DNA from: JBAXTE01 sp037130365
GTDB lineage: Bacteria > Bacteroidota > Bacteroidia > Bacteroidales > WCHB1-69
Reading direction: 5' to 3'
NCBI GenBank assembly: GCA_037130365.1
Contig: JBAXTE010000020.1
Location: forward strand, 10,699 to 74,698
DNA length: 64,000 nt
A model generated the notes under the pieces. The model had not been told where the DNA came from. It saw only the letters and a list, made by a program, of their open reading frames with translations, and made no database searches. The position numbers and the translations under genes were made by a program. Positions 18,772-26,502 of this stretch are shown piece by piece; position 1 is the first letter of the stretch, and every line of letters begins with the position of its first letter.

Positions 18772-19085
18772 AATTATTTAATCATTTAATTTTTACGAAA
18801 TTACAAAAAGTTATTTGGAACTAATTGATTTTTTCGATTTGTTGGTTCCCAATTCTAATTAAAATCTAAGGTAATATTGAATATTTATCATCTTACACCA
18901 ATTATTTATCTCGACAAATTCATATTCTAATGTCAATAATATCAACAATATATAATAGCAAATGTATCAAGTATCGAACATTCATTATGAAAAATTTCTT
19001 ATTCAATGATTAGAATTCGCAAAACGATAAACGCCCTTAATTATTCGATAAACATAAAAATTTTAAAACCGCAAAACACTACAAA
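18772..19085. other. intergenic region, nothing recognised
   Basis: This AT-rich gap of 314 nt lies between two minus-strand genes. A minus-strand TACATTTG at 18959-18966 fits TAnnTTTG but lies about 190 nt from the next start and is weak evidence for a promoter. Confidence 0.35.
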
Positions 19086-21032
19086 TTATCGACCTAATTT
19101 TGTTATTGATTTTAAAACAATTTTCAAATCAAGCGCTAATTTGTAATCATGTGAATAAACATTATTCGCTTTTTCAATCAATTCATCGCTCACCAGTTTA
19201 ATACTAAAGCCATCGGTTGGATAAAATATTCCTGGTTTCAAAGTTAATGAACTCGACTTTTGAACGGGATGCAAACCAACCCAACTTCGTTTACTCAAAA
19301 TAACATTAAAGCAGTTACGATAATATTTTATTGGTGACGAAAACCACATCAATATTGGAGATATGATTATTGCCATGATTGAAATTACGACATCTAATAT
19401 ACGTTTATTCCGTTTGTTTTGCTTGGTAGTTATTGCATTAACTTGAATTACATATATATCTCCAGACGTATTTATTGAACTACTCCCAATAATTGAAAGG
19501 CTTTCTGGTGGTGCAATTTTGTACTCAATCTGATGATACTGAAGCTTCCCCATCATTTCGATAATTTGATTAGCAGCAAGATCTTTTGCACAAAAAACTA
19601 CTTCCTTAATGTTATAAATGGAGATAATCTCCGAAATTTGATGAATTGAGCCTATTACTTCTGGAAATATTTCTTTTTCTAAGGTAATCAATCCAATAAA
19701 TTCAGGATTTAAATTAGTTTTTCTCAAAACATCTGCCACTCGTTGTGCTTCTTCAACATTTCCTACTACTAAAAATCTCCCCGAAGAGTCATCGCTAAAT
19801 GAGAAATTGTTAAACTTTAGGACATTAAGAAACAACCTCCAAAGGATCATCACAAATACAGTTCCGAATGAACCAAGTACAATCATTGCTCTCGAAAACC
19901 TAAAACTTTCGGGCATTAGTGCATAAAAAACCAAAATAAATATGGTACCAAAAGCAACTCCTTTTACAATATTTGATGGCTTGCTATTATTTCTATATCC
20001 ATTAGTTAAATAGACACTATACATCCACACCAAAATATAAATTGGAATTGCAATTTGAATAAATTCCGCAGGGAAAAGGCTTGATTTATGGGAAAGCACC
20101 GTTTCTTCCCAATATCCTTTCAACAAGAACATTGTCCCAAAAATCAAAACGAAATCGGTAATTGGCAGCCAAACTTTCTGAGCAAATCGTTTAATTATCG
20201 ACATCGTTGCTCTGAGATAAATTGCGAAATTGATAAGTGTTAAAAAAAGATGTTTGCTGTTACCAGAAAAGTGTTTTCTGGCAAAAATTCGCATTGCGTT
20301 GTAAAAAACAAAAACATAATTTAAACTACCCTTTTTGGTACTTTCTCCTTTATAATGAATAATTTTTGTATCGGCAAAATAGTAATTTTTGAATCCAGCT
20401 TGAGTAATTCGATATGACAAATCTATATCCTCGCCATACATAAAATAATCCTCATCTAGCAACCCTGTTATGTTTAAAGTCTTAGCACGCAACATCATAA
20501 ATGCGCCAGAAAGAATATCTACTTCGTGAGTTTGATCTTTATCCAAATAGGTTAAATGGTATTTGCCAAAACGTTTTGATTTTTTGAAAAGCTTCGATAA
20601 ACCAAACATCTTATAAAATGCAACTTCGGGAGTTGGCAATCCTCTTTTTGATTCAGGAAGAAACTTTCCTTTACCATCAATCATGGTAACACCAAGGCCA
20701 CCAGCATCTTGATGATTATCTAAAAAGGAAATTGTTTTAGAAAAAGTATCATTTTCTACGATAGTATCTGGATTTAAAAGCAAAACATACTCCCCTTTTG
20801 CCTCTCTAATGGCTTGATTGTTTGCTTTCGAAAATCCAGCATTCTCAGTATTCGCAATCACTTTTACCCACGAAAATCGTTGAGTCAACATTAACAATGA
20901 CCCATCAACGGAATTATTATCCACTACACATACTTCTGCGTCAATCCCTTGTATGGCCTTCTCTACAGCAAACAGACACTGTTCAAGAAAATGCTCTACA
21001 TTATAGTTTACAATGACAACACTAAGTTTCAT
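19086..21032 (-). CDS. GT2 glycosyltransferase fused to a sugar-transferase-like membrane half
   Basis: In this 648-residue fusion, residues 1 to about 270 are a GT-A family 2 transferase: VVIVNYNVEHFLEQCL, CVVDNNSVDGS, NPDTIVEND as the DxD-type site, GEDIDLSYRI. Then come about four or five membrane helices (TDFVLIFGTMFLLKG, IAIPIYILVWMYSVYL, GTIFILVFYALM, IVLGSFGTVFVMILW), a Rossmann-like segment (GRFLVVGNVEEAQRVADVL) and a C-terminal part resembling polyprenyl-phosphate sugar transferases (RILDVVISIMAIIISPILMW, SWVGLHP, LKPGI). The KFRSM-type catalytic segment is not visible, so the second half may not be a functional phosphoglycosyltransferase. A role in surface polysaccharide assembly is inferred. 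Confidence 0.8.
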   Translation of the reverse strand: MKLSVVIVNYNVEHFLEQCLFAVEKAIQGIDAEVCVVDNNSVDGSLLMLTQRFSWVKVIANTENAGFSKANNQAIREAKGEYVLLLNPDTIVENDTFSKTISFLDNHQDAGGLGVTMIDGKGKFLPESKRGLPTPEVAFYKMFGLSKLFKKSKRFGKYHLTYLDKDQTHEVDILSGAFMMLRAKTLNITGLLDEDYFMYGEDIDLSYRITQAGFKNYYFADTKIIHYKGESTKKGSLNYVFVFYNAMRIFARKHFSGNSKHLFLTLINFAIYLRATMSIIKRFAQKVWLPITDFVLIFGTMFLLKGYWEETVLSHKSSLFPAEFIQIAIPIYILVWMYSVYLTNGYRNNSKPSNIVKGVAFGTIFILVFYALMPESFRFSRAMIVLGSFGTVFVMILWRLFLNVLKFNNFSFSDDSSGRFLVVGNVEEAQRVADVLRKTNLNPEFIGLITLEKEIFPEVIGSIHQISEIISIYNIKEVVFCAKDLAANQIIEMMGKLQYHQIEYKIAPPESLSIIGSSSINTSGDIYVIQVNAITTKQNKRNKRILDVVISIMAIIISPILMWFSSPIKYYRNCFNVILSKRSWVGLHPVQKSSSLTLKPGIFYPTDGFSIKLVSDELIEKANNVYSHDYKLALDLKIVLKSITKLGR

Positions 21033-21285
21033 GAGCTAAAAATTAAGCTACAAAGATATAAAATTTATCGGTTTTTTACGACCAATTACATCTTAAATCT
21101 AAGCCTAATAAGGAGAATTTTAACCAATATAATTCCTAATATAACTATTTATTTAAGTATAATCAATTCATAATCAAGAAGTGATTATGGTGTAATTTTT
21201 ACTGTGTTATATAATTTTATGTAACTTTTTAAGCACAAAAGGAGTAAAACATATTTAATGTACATAGTTCTCACGAATTATATTT

Positions 21286-21897
21286 ATGATGAAAAAACAA
21301 ATCTATAATATAAAACTTCCACTATTATTATTATTTCTGACCTTCTGCCCCTTTGTTTTATTTTCCATTAACAATCCTGTAGAAATTAAAAAAGGGATGG
21401 TGCTTGTATATCAATTTGAAAATAATAATCAAAAGAATGATTTTATTGTTACCGTTGATGATTTCAAAACAACACTGTCTTTTTCTTTTAAAATGACAAA
21501 CCAAAAAAGGACTACCGGTAAAATATCATTATCAAAAGAAGCTTTAAAAAATGCAATTTCTCAATATAATTATTTTCAGAGTAATGATGTTGCACTTGAA
21601 AATCAAACCTCAATCTGGGTGAGTAAAAAAGTTTGGAAAAACATAAAGAAAAAGAAAAAATGTTTCATTTCAACCAACTCTGGTGAGCTTAGCTTAAAAG
21701 AGTTAGAATTTGTAAACAACCAAAATTATCCACTTCAAATGAATGGAAATGATTCAATTTTGAATGTGATGTATTGCATTACAAAAGATTCAAATGCATA
21801 CAAATATTGGATTCTTGATGATCCAAATAATCCATTAATATTAAAAATGGAACTTAATTTCAGCATTGAACTCATTGAAATTAAATATTTAAATTAG
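21286..21897 (+). CDS. secreted protein of unknown function
   Basis: The 203-residue product has a signal-like N-terminus (KLPLLLLFLTFCPFVLFSINN) followed by a beta-rich soluble part, including VEIKKGMVLVYQFE, DFIVTVDDFKTTLSFSF and IWVSKKVWKNIKKKKK. Two adjacent ATGs (21286, 21289) are possible starts. No family is recognised. It stands alone, with 253 nt upstream and 275 nt downstream holding nothing I can name. Confidence 0.55.
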   Translation: MMKKQIYNIKLPLLLLFLTFCPFVLFSINNPVEIKKGMVLVYQFENNNQKNDFIVTVDDFKTTLSFSFKMTNQKRTTGKISLSKEALKNAISQYNYFQSNDVALENQTSIWVSKKVWKNIKKKKKCFISTNSGELSLKELEFVNNQNYPLQMNGNDSILNVMYCITKDSNAYKYWILDDPNNPLILKMELNFSIELIEIKYLN

Positions 21898-22172
21898 TTT
21901 CTTTCAAAAAGGAAAAATCGATTTTTTTATCCCACTATATCAAATCCAAAATCTTGTAAAAATGATTTATGGGTTTTTACGTTTATCCATTTTTTTATTC
22001 AATTTAAATTCAGAATTCCTGAGGATTCATTTTCTGGTGATTTTTGAAAAATAGATAAATAATGATGCTTCATAAAGTTAATAAAAGCACCATCACATAA
22101 ACAAAAAACACAAATTGCTGTTTAACATCTATTACAATAAGAAGATTAATATTTGAAATCAGAATATAGATT

Positions 22173-23486
22173 ATGTCAAAATTTGAAATAGTTATGCCCC
22201 GAATGGGCGAAGGAATTATTGAAGCAACCATTATTCGATGGTTGAAAAATCAAGGAGATAAAGTAGCTTTAGACGAACCCATACTTGAAATTGCTACAGA
22301 TAAAGTGGATTCTGAGATTGTGGCCTCAGGTGATGGAATATTGATAAAACAACTTTACCACGAAGGCGATATTGTAGCTGTAGGGAAACTAGTTGCAATA
22401 ATTTCCACCGATGAAACCGTTGAAATAATTGAATCGGATACTATAAAAACAAACGACACCTGTGATACCGAAGGTTGCAATTCGCATCATCCTGATTTTG
22501 AAAACATTGTTGATATTGCTGACGAAACAGGGACTGAAAGATCATCTCGGTTTTTTTCTCCTTTAGTAAAAAATATTGCTCGAATTGAAAACATTTCGAT
22601 GGTTGAACTTGAACAAATTATAGGCTCTGGTTCAGAAAACCGTATTACGAAAACTGATTTAGACAAATATATTCTTTCAAAAAAATCAATCCCAGAGACT
22701 AACTCCCAACCACTAAAAGTTGCAGAAACTTTATCACAAACTATTCAAATACAACCTGCTGCAATAAAATCGAATACTGAAGACACCATCGTTGAAATGG
22801 ATAGAATGCGTAAACTAATTGCAGACCACATGGTTATGTCCATTCATACTTCGGCTCATGTAACCTCAATTATCGAAGTTAATATGTCGAAAGTTGTCAA
22901 GTGGCGTGATAGAGTAAAAGATGATTTCTTAAAACGTGAAGGGCAAAAAATAACTTTTACTCCAATATTCTTCAATTTGGTTGCAAAAGCTATAAAAGAA
23001 TTTCCAGGTGTAAATGCTTCTGTGGATGGCAATAAAATAATTTATCGTAAGAATATTAATATTGGAATGGCGACTGTATTGCCTAACGGAAATTTGATTG
23101 TGCCTGTGATTAAAGATGCAGATCAAAAGAATTTGCTAGGACTTACCAAAACGATAAATGACTTAGCTTCGAGGGCTAGAACTTCTAAATTGCAGCCCGA
23201 TGAAATTCAAGGTGGTACATTTTCAATAACCAACCTTGGCAGTTTTGACACAGTGATTGGAACCCCAATTATCAACCAACCACAAGTAGCAATTTTAGCA
23301 ATCGGAGCCATCAGAAAGCAACCCATTGTTATTGAATCTGAATATGGAGATTCAATTGGAATTGCGCCTATGATGTATCTTTCGTTATCTTACGATCATC
23401 GTGTTGTTGATGGTGGAATGGGTGGAATGTTTATTAAAAGAGTTAAAGAACTGCTCGAAAACTTTGATGATAATATGGCAATTTAA
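22173..23486 (+). CDS. 2-oxo acid dehydrogenase E2 acyltransferase
   Basis: The 437-residue protein is the E2 core of a 2-oxo acid dehydrogenase complex. It has an N-terminal lipoyl domain with lipoyl-Lys-44 in EIATDKVDSEIV, a flexible linker, an E3-binding domain near 130-170 (FSPLVKNIARIENISMVEL), and a catalytic domain ending with SYDHRVVDGGMGG, where His-409 and Asp-413 are catalytic. Transfer of acyl groups from lipoamide to CoA is the family reaction. Similarity in layout fits the branched-chain (BkdB) type, but substrate is not certain and no E1 or E3 gene adjoins it. Terms such as pyruvate E2 cannot be excluded. Confidence 0.9.
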   Translation: MSKFEIVMPRMGEGIIEATIIRWLKNQGDKVALDEPILEIATDKVDSEIVASGDGILIKQLYHEGDIVAVGKLVAIISTDETVEIIESDTIKTNDTCDTEGCNSHHPDFENIVDIADETGTERSSRFFSPLVKNIARIENISMVELEQIIGSGSENRITKTDLDKYILSKKSIPETNSQPLKVAETLSQTIQIQPAAIKSNTEDTIVEMDRMRKLIADHMVMSIHTSAHVTSIIEVNMSKVVKWRDRVKDDFLKREGQKITFTPIFFNLVAKAIKEFPGVNASVDGNKIIYRKNINIGMATVLPNGNLIVPVIKDADQKNLLGLTKTINDLASRARTSKLQPDEIQGGTFSITNLGSFDTVIGTPIINQPQVAILAIGAIRKQPIVIESEYGDSIGIAPMMYLSLSYDHRVVDGGMGGMFIKRVKELLENFDDNMAI

Positions 23487-23825
23487 TATTTACCAATATT
23501 TTGCAGTAAATTATTTTTTCAAGACATTGATTAATCGAAACATTTAAAATTCAACTACTTGGAGATTGATTGCTGTATGATGCTGAAAATTATTTTCACA
23601 AAATCATTATAATCATCAGACCCTATAAACGCTAGAAATCTAGCGCTTATCCAATTGATATTTTAATATTGAACAATATCAACAATAAGTTATTCATAAA
23701 TAAAATGCATAATTTATGTTTTTTAATTGATTACTTGTACTTTTGTAATTGTAAGATTCGTTATTAAATAATTCATCTTCAACATATTGATTTTCAAGCA
23801 CATTGCATTATAACAAACTAAGTTT
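23487..23825. other. intergenic region with small hairpin and promoter
   Basis: The 339-nt gap contains a perfect 7-bp hairpin CGCTAGA-AA-TCTAGCG at 23630-23645, without a T-run, and a TACTTTTG element (see next entry). Nothing else is seen. Confidence 0.45.
23738..23745 (+). promoter_or_regulatory. -7 promoter element for the DivIC-like gene
   Basis: TACTTTTG matches TAnnTTTG, 80 nt before the ATG at 23826. No TTG lies at proper spacing. Confidence 0.4.
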
Positions 23826-24146
23826 ATGAAATATCTTAAAAAATTCAAGTATTTGATTACGTTAACACTCTTTTTTTCGTGGATGTTAATTTTTGATTCA
23901 AACAACATAATCAAACAGGTAGAATATTTGAATACACTTAGCAAAATTGAGCAAGAGCGTGAATATTATTTGAATGAAATAAAGGAAAATCAAAGCTCTA
24001 CTAATGAATTAATATCTAACATCGATAAACTTGAACGCTATGCTCGAGAAAAATATTTGATGAAAAGAGAAAATGAAGATGTGTTTTTAATAATCGACGA
24101 AGCTGATTACACAAAAGACGGAGAAGCTAAGAAAGAGAAAAAGTAA
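23826..24146 (+). CDS. DivIC/FtsB-like septum formation initiator
   Basis: The 106-residue protein has a short basic N-terminus, one membrane helix (LITLTLFFSWMLIF, about 11-24) and a periplasmic coiled coil (about 32-70, LNTLSKIEQEREYYLNEIKE, with heptad Leu/Ile). It ends with a LERYAREKYLMKRENEDVFLI segment typical of DivIC/FtsB proteins. These bitopic proteins form the FtsQLB-type complex that licenses septal peptidoglycan synthesis. Size and architecture fit. Its usual FtsL partner is not adjacent. Confidence 0.88.
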   Translation: MKYLKKFKYLITLTLFFSWMLIFDSNNIIKQVEYLNTLSKIEQEREYYLNEIKENQSSTNELISNIDKLERYAREKYLMKRENEDVFLIIDEADYTKDGEAKKEKK

Positions 24147-24220
24147 GTTGATAGACATCAGATAATTCGCGCGATATAAGGATTGCATGGAATCTGAAAC
24201 GTTATAAAACATCCTTTACC

Positions 24221-24961
24221 ATGGAACTTGTAACAATATTTTCTTCGAACATCCCTATGGATTGCCATATAATTATGGGCAGATTGGAATGTGATGGATT
24301 AGATTGCTTTATGTTTGACGACCATTTTGTTGGGGTTTATCCCTTTAATGCAGTTGCAATTGGCGGTGTCAAGTTAAAGGTTCCTTCAGATCAGGTTGAA
24401 TTAGCCGAACAAACATTGGAATATATTAAGCAAAACATGCTTTTTGACGAACTTGGTCAATACGATACAGCTCCTGCATTAGAAAATGATATCAATCGGC
24501 AGAATGAAATATTTTCAATCAAATCTCAAATCCGCAAAAACTCAGATCTTCTCAATATCCCAGAATCATTTAAATCAGAATTTTTAAGCAAAGAAGAAAT
24601 TTCAGAAGTTATTGCTTCAGAAAAAGAATTTCTAGAATTGTCTAACACAAAATTCGTTTTTACAATGACGAATTTTTGGTATGAACTTTTTGACCCAAAT
24701 CGAAGTTTTTTTAAATATTTTCGCACAAAGCCTGTAGATTATTATTTTGAAAAAGAATTAGTAGAATTATCAAATACTGAAACAATTCCAAAATCGCAGA
24801 CAATATGCCCCAATTGCAATTCAGATGATGTTCGGTATGGTTATGCTATAGATTACAAATGGGATTTTTTATACTTGTTCTTAGCATTCTTTCTATTTAT
24901 GCCATTTCCACCTATTCGCAAAAAACACCACTGTTTTAATTGCAAAACAGATTTTAAATAA
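24221..24961 (+). CDS. DUF2007-domain protein with split zinc-ribbon motif
   Basis: The 246-residue protein begins with a DUF2007 domain (LVTIFSSNIPMDCHIIMGRLE through GGVKLKVPSDQVELAEQTLE, about 1-70), a small fold annotated as putative signal-transducing but uncharacterised. A helical, charged middle follows. The C-terminus has CPNC (about 199-202) and CFNC (about 238-241), which could form a four-Cys zinc site, separated by a hydrophobic stretch (FLYLFLAFFLFMPF) that looks membrane-associated. Function is unknown. Confidence 0.7.
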   Translation: MELVTIFSSNIPMDCHIIMGRLECDGLDCFMFDDHFVGVYPFNAVAIGGVKLKVPSDQVELAEQTLEYIKQNMLFDELGQYDTAPALENDINRQNEIFSIKSQIRKNSDLLNIPESFKSEFLSKEEISEVIASEKEFLELSNTKFVFTMTNFWYELFDPNRSFFKYFRTKPVDYYFEKELVELSNTETIPKSQTICPNCNSDDVRYGYAIDYKWDFLYLFLAFFLFMPFPPIRKKHHCFNCKTDFK

Positions 24962-25000
24962 CAAACTATGATTAAAATTAATAACAATAAAATTTTTGCC

Positions 25001-25771
25001 ATGAAGAACACAACCTTAACTTTTTTAGTACTATTGTTTGGAATAACAACCAATATTTTTTCACAAGAAGCTTCTCCAGTTTCTAAATCCAAAAAAATTC
25101 AAATTGGCGCAAATTTTTCTACAGATTATTGCTATAGAACTTTACAAGAAAATTACAACAACAATAATATTCTATCAAATAAATTAATGATAAGTTTGCG
25201 TAATAAGACAGAAAATTATAAAATCTCCTATACCTCAGGACTCAATGTTGTATATAATTTAAACAGAACAATCGGTATTGAAGCTGGAATTCAATTTTCA
25301 AACAAAGGATATCAAACGAAGTCACAAACATTGACCTATGGAGATATGATTGATACAAATGGCGGTTTTATTAATAGTACTGCCGAAATTTATACAAATG
25401 CCTATTTTGTTTACAATGATTATTATATTGATATACCATTAAAAGCGAACTTCATCTTTGGAAAAAAGAAAATTAGACTTATTACAAGTGCTGGAATTAC
25501 AACAAATATATTTATTATAGAATCAACAACTTCCGTTTTAACAAAGGGGGATGGCTCAACAAAAACGGTAAAACAATCAGGCACTTACAATTATAACTCA
25601 ATAAATCTTTCGCCAACAATCAGCCTTGGAATAGATTGGAGAATAAGCAATCGACATTCTTTAAGAGTTGAACCTACATTTAGATATGGCATTTTGAAAA
25701 TTATTGATGCACCAATCACAGGATATTTATGGAATGCTGGTTTGAATGTCAGCTACTATTTCGGTCTATAA
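25001..25771 (+). CDS. outer-membrane beta-barrel protein
   Basis: The product of 256 residues has a clear signal peptide (MKNTTLTFLVLLFGITTNIF, cleaved after FSQ) and alternating strands typical of an outer-membrane barrel: ISYTSGLNVVYNLNRTIGIE, YYIDIPLKANFIFG, RLITSAGITTNIFI and LWNAGLNVSYYFGL. The C-terminal FGL fits a barrel end. An in-frame ATG at 24968 would put 11 residues before the signal peptide, so 25001 is chosen. It follows the DUF2007 gene closely. Function is unknown; PorT-like family is likely. Confidence 0.65.
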   Translation: MKNTTLTFLVLLFGITTNIFSQEASPVSKSKKIQIGANFSTDYCYRTLQENYNNNNILSNKLMISLRNKTENYKISYTSGLNVVYNLNRTIGIEAGIQFSNKGYQTKSQTLTYGDMIDTNGGFINSTAEIYTNAYFVYNDYYIDIPLKANFIFGKKKIRLITSAGITTNIFIIESTTSVLTKGDGSTKTVKQSGTYNYNSINLSPTISLGIDWRISNRHSLRVEPTFRYGILKIIDAPITGYLWNAGLNVSYYFGL

Positions 25772-25854
25772 TTAGAGCCTTTGCTTGGATTGAAAAAGGA
25801 ACAAATATCCAAAAGTTTTCAAACAAACCACTTGAAACTGTTCGCTTTTAGCCC

Positions 25855-26466
25855 CTAGAGTTGATTTTGTTGAAATTTAACAATCAGCCCTCTCGCTATT
25901 AGTCTAAGAATTATTTTTTTTTCAATGTCATCTGCAAAATCTGCCATTATATAAATGGGATTTTTGGGATCTAATCTCCTCATTGCTATGCTATACTCAA
26001 TTATAAATCTGTTTAAGTCCGCAAGTCCATCTGTGTAAAAATAGAATTTTGCGGTGTCCATCCGCATTGAAAACGTTGGAGAACTTCCCTCCTTTGATTT
26101 AATCCTGTATTTGTTTTCGGTTAAGAACTTACCAAAATTCCAAGTTGTATCATTTTCAGATATTTTTATTGTCTTTTGTTCAACATATTCTTTGTCTGAA
26201 AATGCACTTTCTTTAAAGTATAACAAAATATTCAATGAGTCCATTTCTTTTGTGATAATGAATTTCTCCATCCCTTGACGTATGCATACACTTAGATTCA
26301 TCCAAACTAAAATTGTGTCTGATTCGGACATCCGTTTCTGAAAATTGGAATAGTCATTTAATAAATTAAAATTAGTTTTTGTCAAATTATCATTATTTCT
26401 TGTTGGATTATTGCAACCAACTAAAATAATATTCAAAATTAATATGCTAATTATCAGTTTTTTCAT
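25855..26466 (-). CDS. lipoprotein of unknown function
   Basis: The 203-residue product begins with a lipoprotein signal peptide whose lipobox is LVGC (Cys-18). The mature protein is a mixed alpha/beta sequence (DTILVWMNLSVCIRQGMEKF, FYTDGLADLNRFIIEYSIAM) with no recognised domain. It is 36 nt upstream of the priA stop on the same strand, after priA in transcription order, and may be co-transcribed. Confidence 0.6.
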   Translation of the reverse strand: MKKLIISILILNIILVGCNNPTRNNDNLTKTNFNLLNDYSNFQKRMSESDTILVWMNLSVCIRQGMEKFIITKEMDSLNILLYFKESAFSDKEYVEQKTIKISENDTTWNFGKFLTENKYRIKSKEGSSPTFSMRMDTAKFYFYTDGLADLNRFIIEYSIAMRRLDPKNPIYIMADFADDIEKKIILRLIARGLIVKFQQNQL

Positions 26467-26502
26467 ATTGCGTATTACACTACAATTATTTACATACTTA
26501 TC

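Noticed and set aside
21913..21926. AAAAATCGATTTTT as a terminator
   Set aside because: It is a palindrome without a loop, so a stable hairpin would lose most of its pairs; it is not called.
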